Counted from the first letter of the stretch, positions 1 to 8,429 are shown. The stretch: DNA of 64,000 bases from CAYRKT01 sp964425005 (GCA_964425005.1 CAYRKT010000001.1:80110-144109), one strand, 5' to 3'. Notes: generated from the sequence alone by a model not told the origin. Numbers and translations: made by a program.

Positions 1-2
1 CT

Positions 3-641
3 ACCGGCGAGGGAGGCGTGATCACCACCAACGACGAGGACTTCTACAGGCGCTGCGAGTACTTCTCGGACCACGGCCACGTCCACAACCACGCCATAGA
101 CAGAGGGGCCGAGGACAAGGCTTGTCTGGGCTTCAACTACAGGATGTCGGAGCTCCAGGGCGCACTCGGCCTGGTTCAGCTCAAGAAGCTCGACAGGGCT
201 ATCCAGCTCCTGAGGGAAAACAAGAGGAGGATATTGAACAACGTGGGGAAGATAGACGGCTTGAAGCTCAGGAAGCACGCCGATCCCGAGGGTGAGATAG
301 CCACTCAGCTCGTCTTCATATTGCCCGACGCCGAATCCGCCAGGAGGTTCCAGAGGGCCTCAGCCCAGAGCGGGGCGCCCTGTGGGATACTGTCGAACAA
401 CCTCTGGCACTTCGTGAACAACTGGCAGCACCTGAGGGACAGGAGGACCTACGGCAGGAAGTGCCCCTTCGAGTGTCCCTACAACGAGGGCAGCTGGCCG
501 ACCTACAGGCCGGTGGAATACCCGCAGTCCACGGACGCCCTGAGCAGATCGGTGGTATACGGGCTCAAGATCCTCATGAGCGAGCAGGAGATAGAGAGGA
601 TCTCAGAGGCGATCTCTAGGGCTGCCAAGGAGGCCCTCTGA
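3..641 (+). CDS. DegT/DnrJ/EryC1/StrS-family aminotransferase, C-terminal part
   Basis: This is the 3' part (about 212 codons) of a PLP-dependent sugar aminotransferase; the start lies before the window. The visible protein begins TGEGGVITTND, the family segment that directly follows the PLP-binding lysine, so that lysine is just outside the window. It continues with FNYRMSELQGALGLVQL, the conserved (N/Y)xR(M/L)xxxxAAxGxxQL block, and a C-terminal domain containing NLWHFVNNW. The family transfers an amino group to keto-sugars for surface polysaccharides or antibiotics. The substrate cannot be told from this fragment, and no other sugar gene is visible. Family certain, substrate unknown. Confidence 0.85.
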   Translation, partial: TGEGGVITTNDEDFYRRCEYFSDHGHVHNHAIDRGAEDKACLGFNYRMSELQGALGLVQLKKLDRAIQLLRENKRRILNNVGKIDGLKLRKHADPEGEIATQLVFILPDAESARRFQRASAQSGAPCGILSNNLWHFVNNWQHLRDRRTYGRKCPFECPYNEGSWPTYRPVEYPQSTDALSRSVVYGLKILMSEQEIERISEAISRAAKEAL

Positions 642-650
642 GCGCGCCAG

Positions 651-702
651 GTCCCCGGAGGCTGAGCTACGTCCTCGATGTGGGAGCCCCAGCCTCCGGG
701 AC
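651..702 (+). terminator. Hairpin downstream of the aminotransferase gene
   Basis: Two arms (651-663 and 691-702) form a 12-bp stem with one bulged C and a loop of about 27 nt, starting 9 nt after the aminotransferase stop. No T-run follows directly; the next bases are AT-rich. It could be a weak or factor-assisted terminator. The remaining spacer up to about 1036 shows short open frames on both strands but none with a ribosome-binding site or a recognisable motif, so I assign nothing else there. Confidence 0.35.
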
Positions 703-1036
703 TCAACGTTACATAACATATATTATCAGACACTTTTTCGCTGTCCTCTCGCCCAGGGCGTCGGCGCATCCTCCTGGGCCTTCGATGAGGATAAACCCTG
801 CGGACAGGCCTTCTTCGCGCGAGCGCATCCCTTCGCCCATCCCTCGATCTGAGCGGCCTTCATCTCGACGGAAGGATTTAGCGGCGTAAGGGCTTTCTGG
901 GTACCCGAAAGGGTTGCGCAAAAGTACATCCTGCGCTGGGCCGAGGACGTTAGCGCACATACCCATTCAAAACAAGCGCTGGTCCAGCAATACTTCGAAG
1001 CGCTTCGTTCGTTTCTCCCGTGCCCTTCGAGGAAGC

Positions 1037-1061
1037 AGGGCGAAGGGGCCCCCTTCGCCCT
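1037..1061. terminator. Perfect 11-bp hairpin at the end of the clostripain-like gene
   Basis: Positions 1037-1047 and 1051-1061 are perfect inverted repeats with a 3-nt loop, rich in G and C, and they overlap the last two bases of the stop codon of the gene at 1060-2331. No T-run follows on either strand, so this may be an mRNA 3'-end stabiliser or a Rho-independent terminator of non-standard form. Confidence 0.4.
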
Positions 1062-2331
1062 ACCTCCTCAGGTTCGCTGCAACGAACAGGACCAGAGCTG
1101 TGAGGAAGATGGGAGATCCCGCAGAACCGATCGAGCAACCTCCGCCTTCCTCCCAGCCAAGAGAAGGATCGCTGGAGGGTAACGGTTGCAGGAAGGCGAA
1201 CTCCTCACAGGCGGCAGCATAGTCCCATATGACCCACTCGCCGAGATCCTCCCCCCCGAGGGTGAGCAGGCCCGAAAGACCTCCCCAGAGGTCGGTCCTT
1301 CCCGCGACACTGCCGTCCAGGAGCGCCTCCCCCCAGGCCCTGATCAGGCGGTCGGAGTCCATCCCCCTCTTCTTCAGGGCCTCGACGAGGTACGCCACGT
1401 CGCAAAGACTGTGGGTGTCGTACTTCGGCATTCTCCTCGTCGCTTCTTCGATGGCCTCGATGAGCCCATCCCGATCCCTCTGGGCCATCTCCCTGAGGAC
1501 CTGGAGGACCGCCTTCATCCTGGCAGGCCTGAATATGGTCTGGATCATGGCGAGGGCCGCACTTTCTCCACCCTCTTTCCTCTTCCACTCCACCATCCAC
1601 CTGGGGACTTCTTCGCCGCTAGCTGCATTTTTCCAGTAAAGGGAGCCCCAGTAGGTGCTCCTTGTCGGATCTCCGCTCACGATCCACCCCCAGGCCTGGA
1701 CCCAGGGGGCTATCCCCTCCATGGCCGAGAGGGTTTCGGGAACGGCCGAGAGGCAGGAGCTAAGCACGAGGAAGTCCACTCCCCCTCTTTCTCTTATTGC
1801 CTCCGCGATGGCCTTCCACCGCTTCGGCGTCCCGTCCTCGAACCCGGGCAGGGGAAGTCCCACCCCTCGCCAGCCACCGCCATGGCTCTCGAAAACGAGA
1901 AAGACCTTCTTCCCGGGGGCCATCCTTCGAACCCAATCCAGGGCGTCGACGAAGACCCCGGGGTCGAGAGGGTCCATCTGCCCAGCGGGGGAAAGCCTTT
2001 CCACCTCCTCCCACCTTCCAACCCCGTAGGGCCTGCCCGATGGGCCGCGGGCGGACGACTCCAGAACCCCCCTCGACCTGACCACAGGCGCGTCTTCGGA
2101 GTATGGGAAGTACTGAAGGTAGACATCTATGCCGTTCGCCAGAGCCATCCCGATGTGGTTGTACTCTATCCCCTCTCTCCTTCCCTTTGAAATGAGATAT
2201 TCCGGAACAACTTCAAACCCATCCCCTATGAAGTAGTGCAGGATGACCCACTCCTCCTGCGCGAGCGCCACCCCCGCGGCACACGAGAGGGCCACCAGCG
2301 CAAGGAGCACGGCTTTCAACCCCTTCTTCAT
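1060..2331 (-). CDS. Secreted clostripain-like (C11) cysteine peptidase with Synergist-CTERM-like tail
   Basis: The 423-residue protein starts with a signal peptide (Lys-rich start, hydrophobic core, ALAQ cleavage-like site near residue 24). The clostripain/caspase-type dyad is visible as His150 in FESHGGGWRG and Cys193 in FLVLSSCLSA, so a cysteine-peptidase fold is likely; clostripain itself cuts after arginine, but specificity here is unknown. The last 30 residues hold a Gly-Gly-Gly-Cys-Ser motif, a hydrophobic stretch and a terminal Arg-Arg, the layout of the Synergist-CTERM sorting tail. The protein is therefore probably exported and processed or lipid-anchored at the surface. It stands alone on the minus strand. 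Confidence 0.75.
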   Translation of the reverse strand: MKKGLKAVLLALVALSCAAGVALAQEEWVILHYFIGDGFEVVPEYLISKGRREGIEYNHIGMALANGIDVYLQYFPYSEDAPVVRSRGVLESSARGPSGRPYGVGRWEEVERLSPAGQMDPLDPGVFVDALDWVRRMAPGKKVFLVFESHGGGWRGVGLPLPGFEDGTPKRWKAIAEAIRERGGVDFLVLSSCLSAVPETLSAMEGIAPWVQAWGWIVSGDPTRSTYWGSLYWKNAASGEEVPRWMVEWKRKEGGESAALAMIQTIFRPARMKAVLQVLREMAQRDRDGLIEAIEEATRRMPKYDTHSLCDVAYLVEALKKRGMDSDRLIRAWGEALLDGSVAGRTDLWGGLSGLLTLGGEDLGEWVIWDYAAACEEFAFLQPLPSSDPSLGWEEGGGCSIGSAGSPIFLTALVLFVAANLRR

Positions 2332-2369
2332 CCCCGAACCTCACCTCCTCCTCTCTTTCCGGATCCACC

Positions 2370-2780
2370 TCAGAAGCCCGGCACCCACCTGTAGATCGAA
2401 TAAAGGCCGGATTCCTGATCCCTCCTGAGGGTGAACACCACGACCACCTTGCCCAGCCTGATCTCTGCCAGATGGACCAGCTGGTATCCCCGGGTGAACA
2501 CCCTCTTCTTCGCCTCCGGGTTCTCCAGGAAATCGTTCACGTCCTCCAGGACCAGGAGGATCTCGCGGGCCCGGGGGAGCCTGTGGCCGGAGAAGTGAAT
2601 ACACACAGAATCCCCCCACTCCCACCCCTTCTTCCTGGTCCTCTCCATGAGCTCCTTCAGCTCAGCCCCATGATCTCCTCCGGGGCGAACCCCGAACACG
2701 GGGATGATGGGTCCCGTCTCCTCCTGCACTTCCTCCCTCAGCTCCTCCTTCACCTTCCCCACTCCTGTCTTCTCATCCAC
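2370..2780 (-). CDS. Hypothetical protein
   Basis: I do not recognise this family. I place the start at the GTG at 2780 (136 aa) because a full AAGGAGGTG ribosome-binding site lies 8 nt upstream; an ATG at 2786 is only 2 nt from it, and a longer frame reaches 2834. The protein has a charged, Glu/Lys-rich first 30 residues, no signal peptide and no membrane segment, then a mixed alpha/beta pattern with alternating hydrophobics (KVVVVFTLRRD) near the C terminus. It lies 38 bp upstream of the clostripain-like gene on the same strand, so the two may be co-transcribed. Confidence 0.6.
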   Translation of the reverse strand: MDEKTGVGKVKEELREEVQEETGPIIPVFGVRPGGDHGAELKELMERTRKKGWEWGDSVCIHFSGHRLPRAREILLVLEDVNDFLENPEAKKRVFTRGYQLVHLAEIRLGKVVVVFTLRRDQESGLYSIYRWVPGF

Positions 2781-2856
2781 TTCCATCACCTCCTTTCCTC
2801 CCTTCCCCTGCCTTTTCGTGCGGCGGTGGGTCACCCCCTTTCGGTTAGAAGAAGCC

Positions 2857-3246
2857 TCAAACTCCCCTCCTGCTCCCTTTGGAGAGCAGGTCCAGGTCTT
2901 CTAGGACTCCTATCTCCAGATCCTCCTCCTTGGCCCTGTCGCTCCCGGTGAGGAGCCCCTTACCCTCCAGCCCCTTCAGCTTCAGCGACCTCGCTCGGAT
3001 CGACCGCTTCGCGTTCGCCCGTCTTGTCGCCGGAGGCCTCCTCACTGTCGCGGCAGTCCCCGTAGTCGCAGCTGAAGCAACCCCTTCAGGAAGAGGCCTA
3101 ACGGGAGCTAACTGCACCCAGGATGGCATGGGGAGGTAGCTCTGGAGGACTGAGCTCTCCTGAGCCAGCTTCTTCCCTAACGCCCGCTGGGTCTTCGCCA
3201 AGATAAGCTCGAAGAGAATCCTTTCCGCACACCCGATCTCCCCCAT
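2857..3246 (-). CDS. Unrecognised small gene, possibly frameshifted
   Basis: The first half of this frame (GEIGCAERILFELILAKTQ onwards) looks coding. The second half turns into an Ala/Thr/Arg/Pro-rich sequence typical of an off-frame reading. In the neighbouring frame the same DNA reads CFSCDYGDCRDSEEASGDK and continues Asp/Glu-rich with GC-rich third positions to a TAA at 2960. One missing G in the GGGG at about 3081-3084 would join the halves. I therefore treat it as a small gene of unknown function with a likely frameshift or sequence error. Start uncertain: the ATG at 3246 follows GAAGGGG, and the frame is open up to 3378. Confidence 0.35.
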   Translation of the reverse strand: MGEIGCAERILFELILAKTQRALGKKLAQESSVLQSYLPMPSWVQLAPVRPLPEGVASAATTGTAATVRRPPATRRANAKRSIRARSLKLKGLEGKGLLTGSDRAKEEDLEIGVLEDLDLLSKGSRRGV

Positions 3247-3407
3247 CCCCTTCGGGGAGAGCCTGCCTGTGCTATATATTATCTTCCCCATCCATTTTAA
3301 TACAATTGCTTTCAAGCTGTAATTAGCATATCTGGGCCCATCCCTTTCATCCCTGGGCTTGTGCTCAGCCGGTACCATCCCCCTGGCGTCTCAGGGCGAG
3401 GGGGTTG

Positions 3408-3442
3408 AGAAAACTTTGCCCCCACCTGGCGCAGGCGGGGGC
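3408..3442 (-). terminator. Intrinsic terminator ending the obgE-rsfS operon
   Basis: On the minus strand a 10-bp stem (3442-3433 with 3427-3418, one G-T pair, 5-nt loop) is followed by AAAGTTTTC. It lies about 215 bp after rsfS and closes the long minus-strand operon. The stretch between 3443 and 3657 shows no convincing gene. Confidence 0.7.
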
Positions 3443-3657
3443 GGGGGGAAATACATCCGGGTCTCGATCTTCGAGGCTTTGCGCAGAAGGATCAGGTTAT
3501 ACTCCTCGACGAGGTAAACCCTCCTCCATCCGCATGCCCTTCAGGGCCATCGAATACATGTCATCAGACACAAAGACCAGCGGCGAAAGGCTCTCCGACT
3601 GGAGTCAAGGTCTGGCGCCGTGCGGCGCGCGAGCCTCTATGAAATTTCGGCTGGAAC

Positions 3658-4008
3658 TCAATGGAGCTTCTCCCTGGGCGCGTCCTTCCAGATCCTCTCT
3701 ATGTCGTAGAAGGTTCGGCCCTCGAAGCTGAAGATGTGAACCACCAGATCTCCCAGGTCCACCAGCGTCCAGTTGGGGCTGTCGAGGCCTTCCACGAAGA
3801 TCTGGATTTCGGGATCTAGCCTTTCCAGCGTCTCCTTCACGTGCAGGGCTAAGGTCCTCATGTGGTTCTCCGAGTTGCCAGTGGCTATAACGAAGTAATC
3901 GGTCCAGCTACAAACGCCCTTGAGGTTTAGGACGACCACGTCCTCCCCCTTCTTCTCGAGGAGAGCCTCCACCACCGCCGACTTCAAAGCGTCGCTCTCG
4001 AGAGCCAT
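3658..4008 (-). CDS. rsfS: Ribosomal silencing factor RsfS
   Basis: The 116-residue protein matches the RsfS/Iojap/DUF143 family over its full length: CSWTDYFVIATG near the middle and NWTLVDLGDLVVHIFSFEGR towards the end. RsfS binds ribosomal protein L14 on the large subunit and blocks subunit joining in starved cells. It is the last gene of a run obgE-nadD-LCP-rsfS, and the nadD-rsfS linkage is common in bacteria. A GGAGG lies about 14 nt before the ATG, a little far. An intrinsic terminator follows. Confidence 0.95.
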   Translation of the reverse strand: MALESDALKSAVVEALLEKKGEDVVVLNLKGVCSWTDYFVIATGNSENHMRTLALHVKETLERLDPEIQIFVEGLDSPNWTLVDLGDLVVHIFSFEGRTFYDIERIWKDAPREKLH

Positions 4009-4066
4009 GAAGAGCTGGATCCCCTCCTTTCACATCATCACATCCAGCGAGAACACGCCAACAGGC

Positions 4067-5428
4067 CTACCTCGAACCCCTTTTTCGCTCGTCGATAGCC
4101 CCCAGGACCCTCTCGAAGTCCGCCCCAACTATCAGCTTCAAGAGCCTGGGGTCTCCTCCTTCCTCCCTCCTCACCAGAGCCCTGGGAACCCCTACCAGCT
4201 CGGACAAGATCAAGGCCTCCTCCACCGCCTCCTCCGACCCATACAGCACCAGGGAGCTCTTGTAGTCGAAATGTTTGGCGTTGCCCACCTCCACCACCTG
4301 AAGCCCCAGCGCCCTAAGGGCCTCCCCCACCCTCATCGCAGCGCCCCTTACTCCGCTGCCGTTCAGCACCGCTATGGGCCTCTTCACCGGAAGGAGCTTG
4401 AGGGCGCCTGTTTCGCCCGTCGAGTCAGCCGAAGAGATCGTCTCCCCTTCGGCGGCCTCCTCCGAGACGAACGCCTTCGAGAAGGCCTCGAGGTCCACCA
4501 ACCAGTAGCTGGCTCCGTCTATGTAGGCCGCGTTGCCCGGGAGGGTGAAGGTCTTGAGGTTCTTAACGTTTCCCTCCCTGAAAAAGGAGGCTAAGGCCAT
4601 GAGCTGGGCCATGGTCATGTCGGTCTCCACCAGCTCGAAAGCCTGCTTCACCAGGGATGGCAGCTTCAGTATCACCTCGGGGGAGCTAAGCCTCTCCAGC
4701 AAAGCCCTGGCGAACTTCTGGTGCCTGCTTATCCTCCCTATGTCGCCCATGGCGTCCATCCTGAACCTGACGTACTGAAGGGCCTTCTCCCCGTTCAACC
4801 ACTGCTCCCCCTTGGGTATGTCTATGTAAAGACCTCCGGCCCTGTCGACGTAGCGCATGTGCTTCTCCACGTCTATCCTGACCCCACCGAGCGAGTCGAC
4901 GAACTTCACGAAGGCAGCGTAGTCCAGCACCACGTGGTAGTCCACCGGGAGGTTGAGCATGTTCACCACGGTCTTCCTCAAAAGCCCTATGCCGCCGTAG
5001 GCGTAGGCGCTGTTTATCTTCCTCCAACCCTTGCCCTCCACGTAGGCCCTGGTATCGCGGGGGATGGAAACCAGCACAACGCGTCCCTTTCGGAGATCCA
5101 CGTGCGCCAGCATTATGGCGTCCGCCCTGTGGCTGCCCTCCACCCTGTCTATGCCCACCACCAGCACGTTTATCTCCCTTTTCCCCTCCTGTTTACCTCC
5201 CTCCGCCTCGGATCCGAACAGGGTCTCCACGTCGGGCCTGTTGAAGGCCGCCAAAAACCTAAGCCCAAAGCCCAAGGAAACACCCACGAGGACGATCAAC
5301 AGGAGGAGAGCGGCGATCCTGTAGTTAAACCTCCCGCCCCTCCTCCCATCCTCCCTTTCCGTCGTCAAGCCCTCGTCAGAAGCGAAGGCCTCGTCCTTCA
5401 GGTCAGGGTCGAACATGGAGACGCCCAT
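4067..5428 (-). CDS. LytR-CpsA-Psr (LCP) family protein with LytR_C domain
   Basis: The 453-residue protein has a charged cytoplasmic N terminus, one membrane segment at about residues 37-60, and an outer LCP domain with the signature VVLVSIPRDTRAY and the arginine-rich YVRFRMDAMGDIGRISRHQK. LCP enzymes move undecaprenyl-phosphate-linked glycopolymers onto peptidoglycan or related acceptors. The last 100 residues (IAVLNGSGVRGAAMRVGEAL) form a LytR_C/CPS2A-type C-terminal domain. It lies 6 bp after nadD and before rsfS. What polymer it attaches in a diderm like Synergistota cannot be read from the sequence. Confidence 0.9.
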   Translation of the reverse strand: MGVSMFDPDLKDEAFASDEGLTTEREDGRRGGRFNYRIAALLLLIVLVGVSLGFGLRFLAAFNRPDVETLFGSEAEGGKQEGKREINVLVVGIDRVEGSHRADAIMLAHVDLRKGRVVLVSIPRDTRAYVEGKGWRKINSAYAYGGIGLLRKTVVNMLNLPVDYHVVLDYAAFVKFVDSLGGVRIDVEKHMRYVDRAGGLYIDIPKGEQWLNGEKALQYVRFRMDAMGDIGRISRHQKFARALLERLSSPEVILKLPSLVKQAFELVETDMTMAQLMALASFFREGNVKNLKTFTLPGNAAYIDGASYWLVDLEAFSKAFVSEEAAEGETISSADSTGETGALKLLPVKRPIAVLNGSGVRGAAMRVGEALRALGLQVVEVGNAKHFDYKSSLVLYGSEEAVEEALILSELVGVPRALVRREEGGDPRLLKLIVGADFERVLGAIDERKRGSR

Positions 5429-5434
5429 CCCCCT

Positions 5435-6028
5435 TCAAAGCGCGTACAGGCGATGTTTGAATATGTAGACCTCGACCAGGGGAGGAACCAGATACCTTAT
5501 GGACTTGCCCTCCCTGACCCTCCTCCTCACCTCGGTGCTGGAGATCGAGAAGAGGGGGATCTCCAGAAGGACCACCGAGCGCTTTACAGGTTCGGGCAAC
5601 AGGTCCAGCTCGGAGGGGTCGTATCCAGGCCTGGTGACGGCTATAAAGGTGCACATCGAGGCCAGCCTCAGGGGCTCCTTCCAGGACATTATGCCCCTTA
5701 TCGCGTCCATCCCTGTGATGAAGTAAAGCTCGGGCTCCAATCCCCTGGACCGAACGATCGCTTCCCTGATCTCCCCCAGGGTGTCCACGGAATGGGTCGG
5801 ATAACCCTTGCTGACCTCCAAGTCGGAGACCGAAAAGAAGGGATTATCGACCACCGCCAGTAGGGTCATCTGATACCTGTGGATCGGAGGGGCGATCTTC
5901 GAGAAGTCCTTGTGGGGCGGAACACCAGTGGGGACGAAGATCACCTCCTCCAAACCCATCGCCACCCTCGCCTCCTCGGCGGCCAGGAGGTGACCGTAGT
6001 GTATGGGATCGAAGGTTCCTCCCATCAC
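5435..6028 (-). CDS. nadD: Nicotinate-nucleotide adenylyltransferase NadD
   Basis: NadD joins nicotinate mononucleotide to AMP in NAD synthesis. The nucleotidyltransferase motif GGTFDPIHYGHLLAAEEA stands at the N terminus, and the ISSTEVRRRVREGKS motif near the C terminus, as in the family. I use the GTG at 6028, giving about 197 aa, because the family starts at this point (xRIGVMGGTFDP); the frame stays open to 6109 inside obgE, which would add unlikely residues. It lies 7 bp after the obgE stop. Confidence 0.93.
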   Translation of the reverse strand: MMGGTFDPIHYGHLLAAEEARVAMGLEEVIFVPTGVPPHKDFSKIAPPIHRYQMTLLAVVDNPFFSVSDLEVSKGYPTHSVDTLGEIREAIVRSRGLEPELYFITGMDAIRGIMSWKEPLRLASMCTFIAVTRPGYDPSELDLLPEPVKRSVVLLEIPLFSISSTEVRRRVREGKSIRYLVPPLVEVYIFKHRLYAL

Positions 6029-6035
6029 CCCTATC

Positions 6036-7382
6036 CTAGTCCTCGAGATCCTCCTCGCCCCCCTCCCCCTCGGCCATTTGCTCCTCCGGCCAGAACTCGA
6101 AGTCCACATCCCCTATCCTGACCGTGTCCCCCGGCCGAGCCCCGAACCTGGACAGCACTTTCTCCACCTGGAATTTTAGCAAAATCTTCTTAAACCTGGC
6201 CAGGTTCTCGTCCAGCGAGAGGTCGTTCCTGGCGACGAAGTCCTCGAGGAGTCCGTGGCGCACGAGGAAGAGGCCCTCCCCAAGGACCTCCACTCTGGGG
6301 GGTTCGAGCCTCCTGAGCCTCTCCTCGGCCGTACCGCTCAGGTCGAAAAAGGTCGGCTCCACGCGTCCAGCGCGAGACCCCGGCTCCCCAGAGGTCAGTT
6401 CCAGCAGGGCCTCGACCAGCCCGTCCAACCCTTCGCCCGTGAGGGCGCTGGTGGGAACGAACCTGAGCCCCACGTCGAGGAAGCGCCTCGCCAGGAGATC
6501 GCAGACCGTCCTCTCCGGGAGGAGGTCCACCTTGTTGCCCACGACCAGGGACATCCTGCGCAGCATGTCCTCCCTGTAGGCTCTGACCTCATCCCTGACC
6601 ACCTCGAAGTCGCGCCAGATCTCCTCGAGGTCTCCCTTAGACACGTCCAGCACCTGGACCAAAACCCTGGTCCTCTCGGCGTGCTTGAGGAAGCGAAGGC
6701 CAAGGCCCTTTCCCTCGCTGGCTCCCTCTATGAGCCCGGGCAGGTCGGCCACGACCAGGCGCACCTCTTCGCCGACGGATAGCACCCCCAGGTTGGGAGC
6801 AAGGGTGGTGAAGGGATAGTCCCCTATCTTCGGGTTGGCGTTGGACATGGCTGCCAGGAGGCTCGACTTGCCGGCGTTGGGAAGCCCTAAGAGCCCCACG
6901 TCAGCCAGGATCTTCAACTCCAGGCGAATCCACCTGGCCTGGCCACGCCCCCCTCTCTCGGCTACCCTGGGGCTCTGCCTGACGGAGCTCTTGAAAGAGG
7001 CGTTGCCCCTCCCCCCTCTGCCGCCCCTCGCCACCAGCGCCCTGTCGCCGGGCACGACCAGGTCAGCGAGCTCCCTCCCGTCGTCGTCCTTGACGACGGT
7101 CCCGCAGGGGACCTTTATTATCAGGTCCTCCCCGTCCCTTCCCCTTTTGCCCTTGCCCTCTCCCCTGCCGCCGTCTTGAGCCCTGTACCTCACCTGATAG
7201 GTCAGGTCCAAGAGAGTGTAGAGGTCGGGCGATGCCTCGATGTAGACGCTGCCCCCTCTACCACCATCCCCCCCGTCGGGACCGCCTTTGGGGACGAACT
7301 TCTCGCGCCTGAAGCTTACCGCCCCATCGCCCCCCCTGCCGCCCTCGACGTATATCCTGGCTTCGTCCACGAAGAAGGCCAC
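6036..7382 (-). CDS. obgE: Obg-family GTPase ObgE/CgtA
   Basis: This is a 448-residue ribosome-associated GTPase involved in 50S assembly. The glycine-rich Obg fold covers residues 1-158 (VEGGRGGDGAVSFRREK), the GTPase domain follows with P-loop GLPNAGKS at 166-173, switch motif DLPGLIEGAS and GNKVDLLP, and an OCT domain plus an acidic tail (GEGGEEDLED) closes it. The start is GTG, 12 nt after GGAGGT. A strong terminator lies directly upstream, after rpmA, so obgE must rely on read-through or a promoter I cannot see. Confidence 0.96.
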   Translation of the reverse strand: MAFFVDEARIYVEGGRGGDGAVSFRREKFVPKGGPDGGDGGRGGSVYIEASPDLYTLLDLTYQVRYRAQDGGRGEGKGKRGRDGEDLIIKVPCGTVVKDDDGRELADLVVPGDRALVARGGRGGRGNASFKSSVRQSPRVAERGGRGQARWIRLELKILADVGLLGLPNAGKSSLLAAMSNANPKIGDYPFTTLAPNLGVLSVGEEVRLVVADLPGLIEGASEGKGLGLRFLKHAERTRVLVQVLDVSKGDLEEIWRDFEVVRDEVRAYREDMLRRMSLVVGNKVDLLPERTVCDLLARRFLDVGLRFVPTSALTGEGLDGLVEALLELTSGEPGSRAGRVEPTFFDLSGTAEERLRRLEPPRVEVLGEGLFLVRHGLLEDFVARNDLSLDENLARFKKILLKFQVEKVLSRFGARPGDTVRIGDVDFEFWPEEQMAEGEGGEEDLED

Positions 7383-7401
7383 CTAGACCGTCGCACCTCC
7401 A

Positions 7402-7436
7402 TAAAAAGTGCAAGCAAGCAAAGCGCTTGCTTGCAC
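7402..7436 (-). terminator. Intrinsic terminator between rpmA and obgE
   Basis: A perfect 12-bp stem (7436-7425 with 7419-7408, 5-nt loop) is followed on the minus strand by TTTTTATGG. The T-run almost touches the obgE ribosome-binding site. It would separate the highly expressed L21-Prp-L27 messenger from obgE-nadD-LCP-rsfS. Confidence 0.85.
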
Positions 7437-7494
7437 TGAAACGCCCTGACAGCAAAGCCTCGAAGCTTCGCCGCGGAGCAGCATGCGCTTACCC

Positions 7495-7776
7495 CTAAGA
7501 AAGGGGTAGGACGCTCACCACCCGCTTTCCTCCCCTGCTCTCGAACTTGACCACCCCTTCCGAGAGGGCGAATATGGTGTAGTCCTTGCCCAGCCCCACG
7601 TTCCTGCCGGGGTGGAACTTCGTCCCCCTCTGCCTCACTATTATGTTGCCGGCCTTCACCACCTGACCGTCGTAGACTTTGACTCCGAGCCGCTTGCTTA
7701 TGCTGTCCCTGCCGTTTTGGGTGCTACCCTGCCCCTTCTTGTGGGCGAATATCTGCAGGTCAAAAGCCCTAACCAT
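7495..7776 (-). CDS. rpmA: Ribosomal protein L27 with cleavable N-terminal extension
   Basis: L27 is 93 aa here; its N-terminal arm reaches the peptidyl-transferase centre. The normal mature start [15 protein letters not shown] is preceded by ten residues ending LQIF. This matches the extension known from Staphylococcus and other Firmicutes (ending LQFF), which the protease Prp removes between Phe and Ala. Prp is encoded immediately upstream and overlaps rpmA by 8 nt. The rest ([17 protein letters not shown]) is standard. Confidence 0.97.
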   Translation of the reverse strand: MVRAFDLQIFAHKKGQGSTQNGRDSISKRLGVKVYDGQVVKAGNIIVRQRGTKFHPGRNVGLGKDYTIFALSEGVVKFESRGGKRVVSVLPLS

Positions 7777-8122
7777 CTCCTCCGACCCCCTCTCCGAAAG
7801 TCTCCTCCAGTCTCACGTGGTTCGGATACGCAGCCGCAACGCCCTCCAACCCCACCGAGATCAACTCGAAGGCGAGCTGTGCCTCCCTCGACGAAGCCTC
7901 CTCGACCGAGAGCTCGACCCTGTAGAAACCCCCCTCCGCGCTCCTGCGCATCCTGGGTGAGAAGCCGAACCGCTTGAGTCCCTCCCCCAGGGTCTCAAAC
8001 AGGACCGAGACGGCCGCGCAAACCACGTCCTTCCCCCTCTCGGCGAAACCCGCGTGGCCCCTGCCCTCTAATGCCACCACCGGACCTCCGGGGCCCCTCC
8101 TCTCGACCCTCACCCTAACCAT
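7769..8122 (-). CDS. prp: Ribosomal-processing cysteine protease Prp
   Basis: This 117-residue protein sits between rplU and rpmA, overlapping each by 8 nt, as in Firmicutes. The catalytic residues of the Prp family (DUF464) are visible: His23 in [13 protein letters not shown] and Cys35 in [10 protein letters not shown]. Prp trims the N-terminal extension of L27, and such an extension is present in the next gene, so both partners are in one operon. Older annotation calls the family YsxB. Confidence 0.93.
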   Translation of the reverse strand: MVRVRVERRGPGGPVVALEGRGHAGFAERGKDVVCAAVSVLFETLGEGLKRFGFSPRMRRSAEGGFYRVELSVEEASSREAQLAFELISVGLEGVAAAYPNHVRLEETFGEGVGGDG

Positions 8123-8429
8123 TTACCTCCAGTATCTCTACCTCCGTGTAGGGCTGGCGATGGGACTTGTTGCGGCGGTAGTTCTTCTTCCTCTTGAACT
8201 TGAAGACCAAAACCTTGTCGTGCTTCCCGTGGGACAAGACCTTAGCCTTGACCGAGGCCCCCTCCAGGTAAGGCCTGCCCACCCTCACAACCCCGTCCCT
8301 GTTCACCAACAGAACCTTGTCGAACTCGAAGACCTCCCCCTCCTCGTAGGGGAGCTTCTCGACCTTCAAAACCCCTCCCGGCTGGCACCTGTACTGCTTG
8401 CCCCCGGTCTCCAGAACGACGTAAGTCAT
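8115..8429 (-). CDS. rplU: Ribosomal protein L21
   Basis: L21 (104 aa) binds 23S rRNA. The family features are complete: YVVLETGGKQYRCQPGGVLKVE at the start, LVNRDG in the middle and KFKRKKNYRRNKSHRQPYTEVEI at the end. I place the start at the ATG at 8429, 8 nt after GGAGG; the frame also opens at 8438, but that GTG overlaps the binding site. It heads the rplU-prp-rpmA transcript from its own consensus promoter. Confidence 0.97.
   Translation of the reverse strand: MTYVVLETGGKQYRCQPGGVLKVEKLPYEEGEVFEFDKVLLVNRDGVVRVGRPYLEGASVKAKVLSHGKHDKVLVFKFKRKKNYRRNKSHRQPYTEVEILEVNG

Noticed and set aside
642..1036. Possible small genes in both directions
   Set aside because: Several frames up to 85 codons exist, but none has a ribosome-binding site, family motif or codon bias; they look like chance frames of GC-rich DNA.
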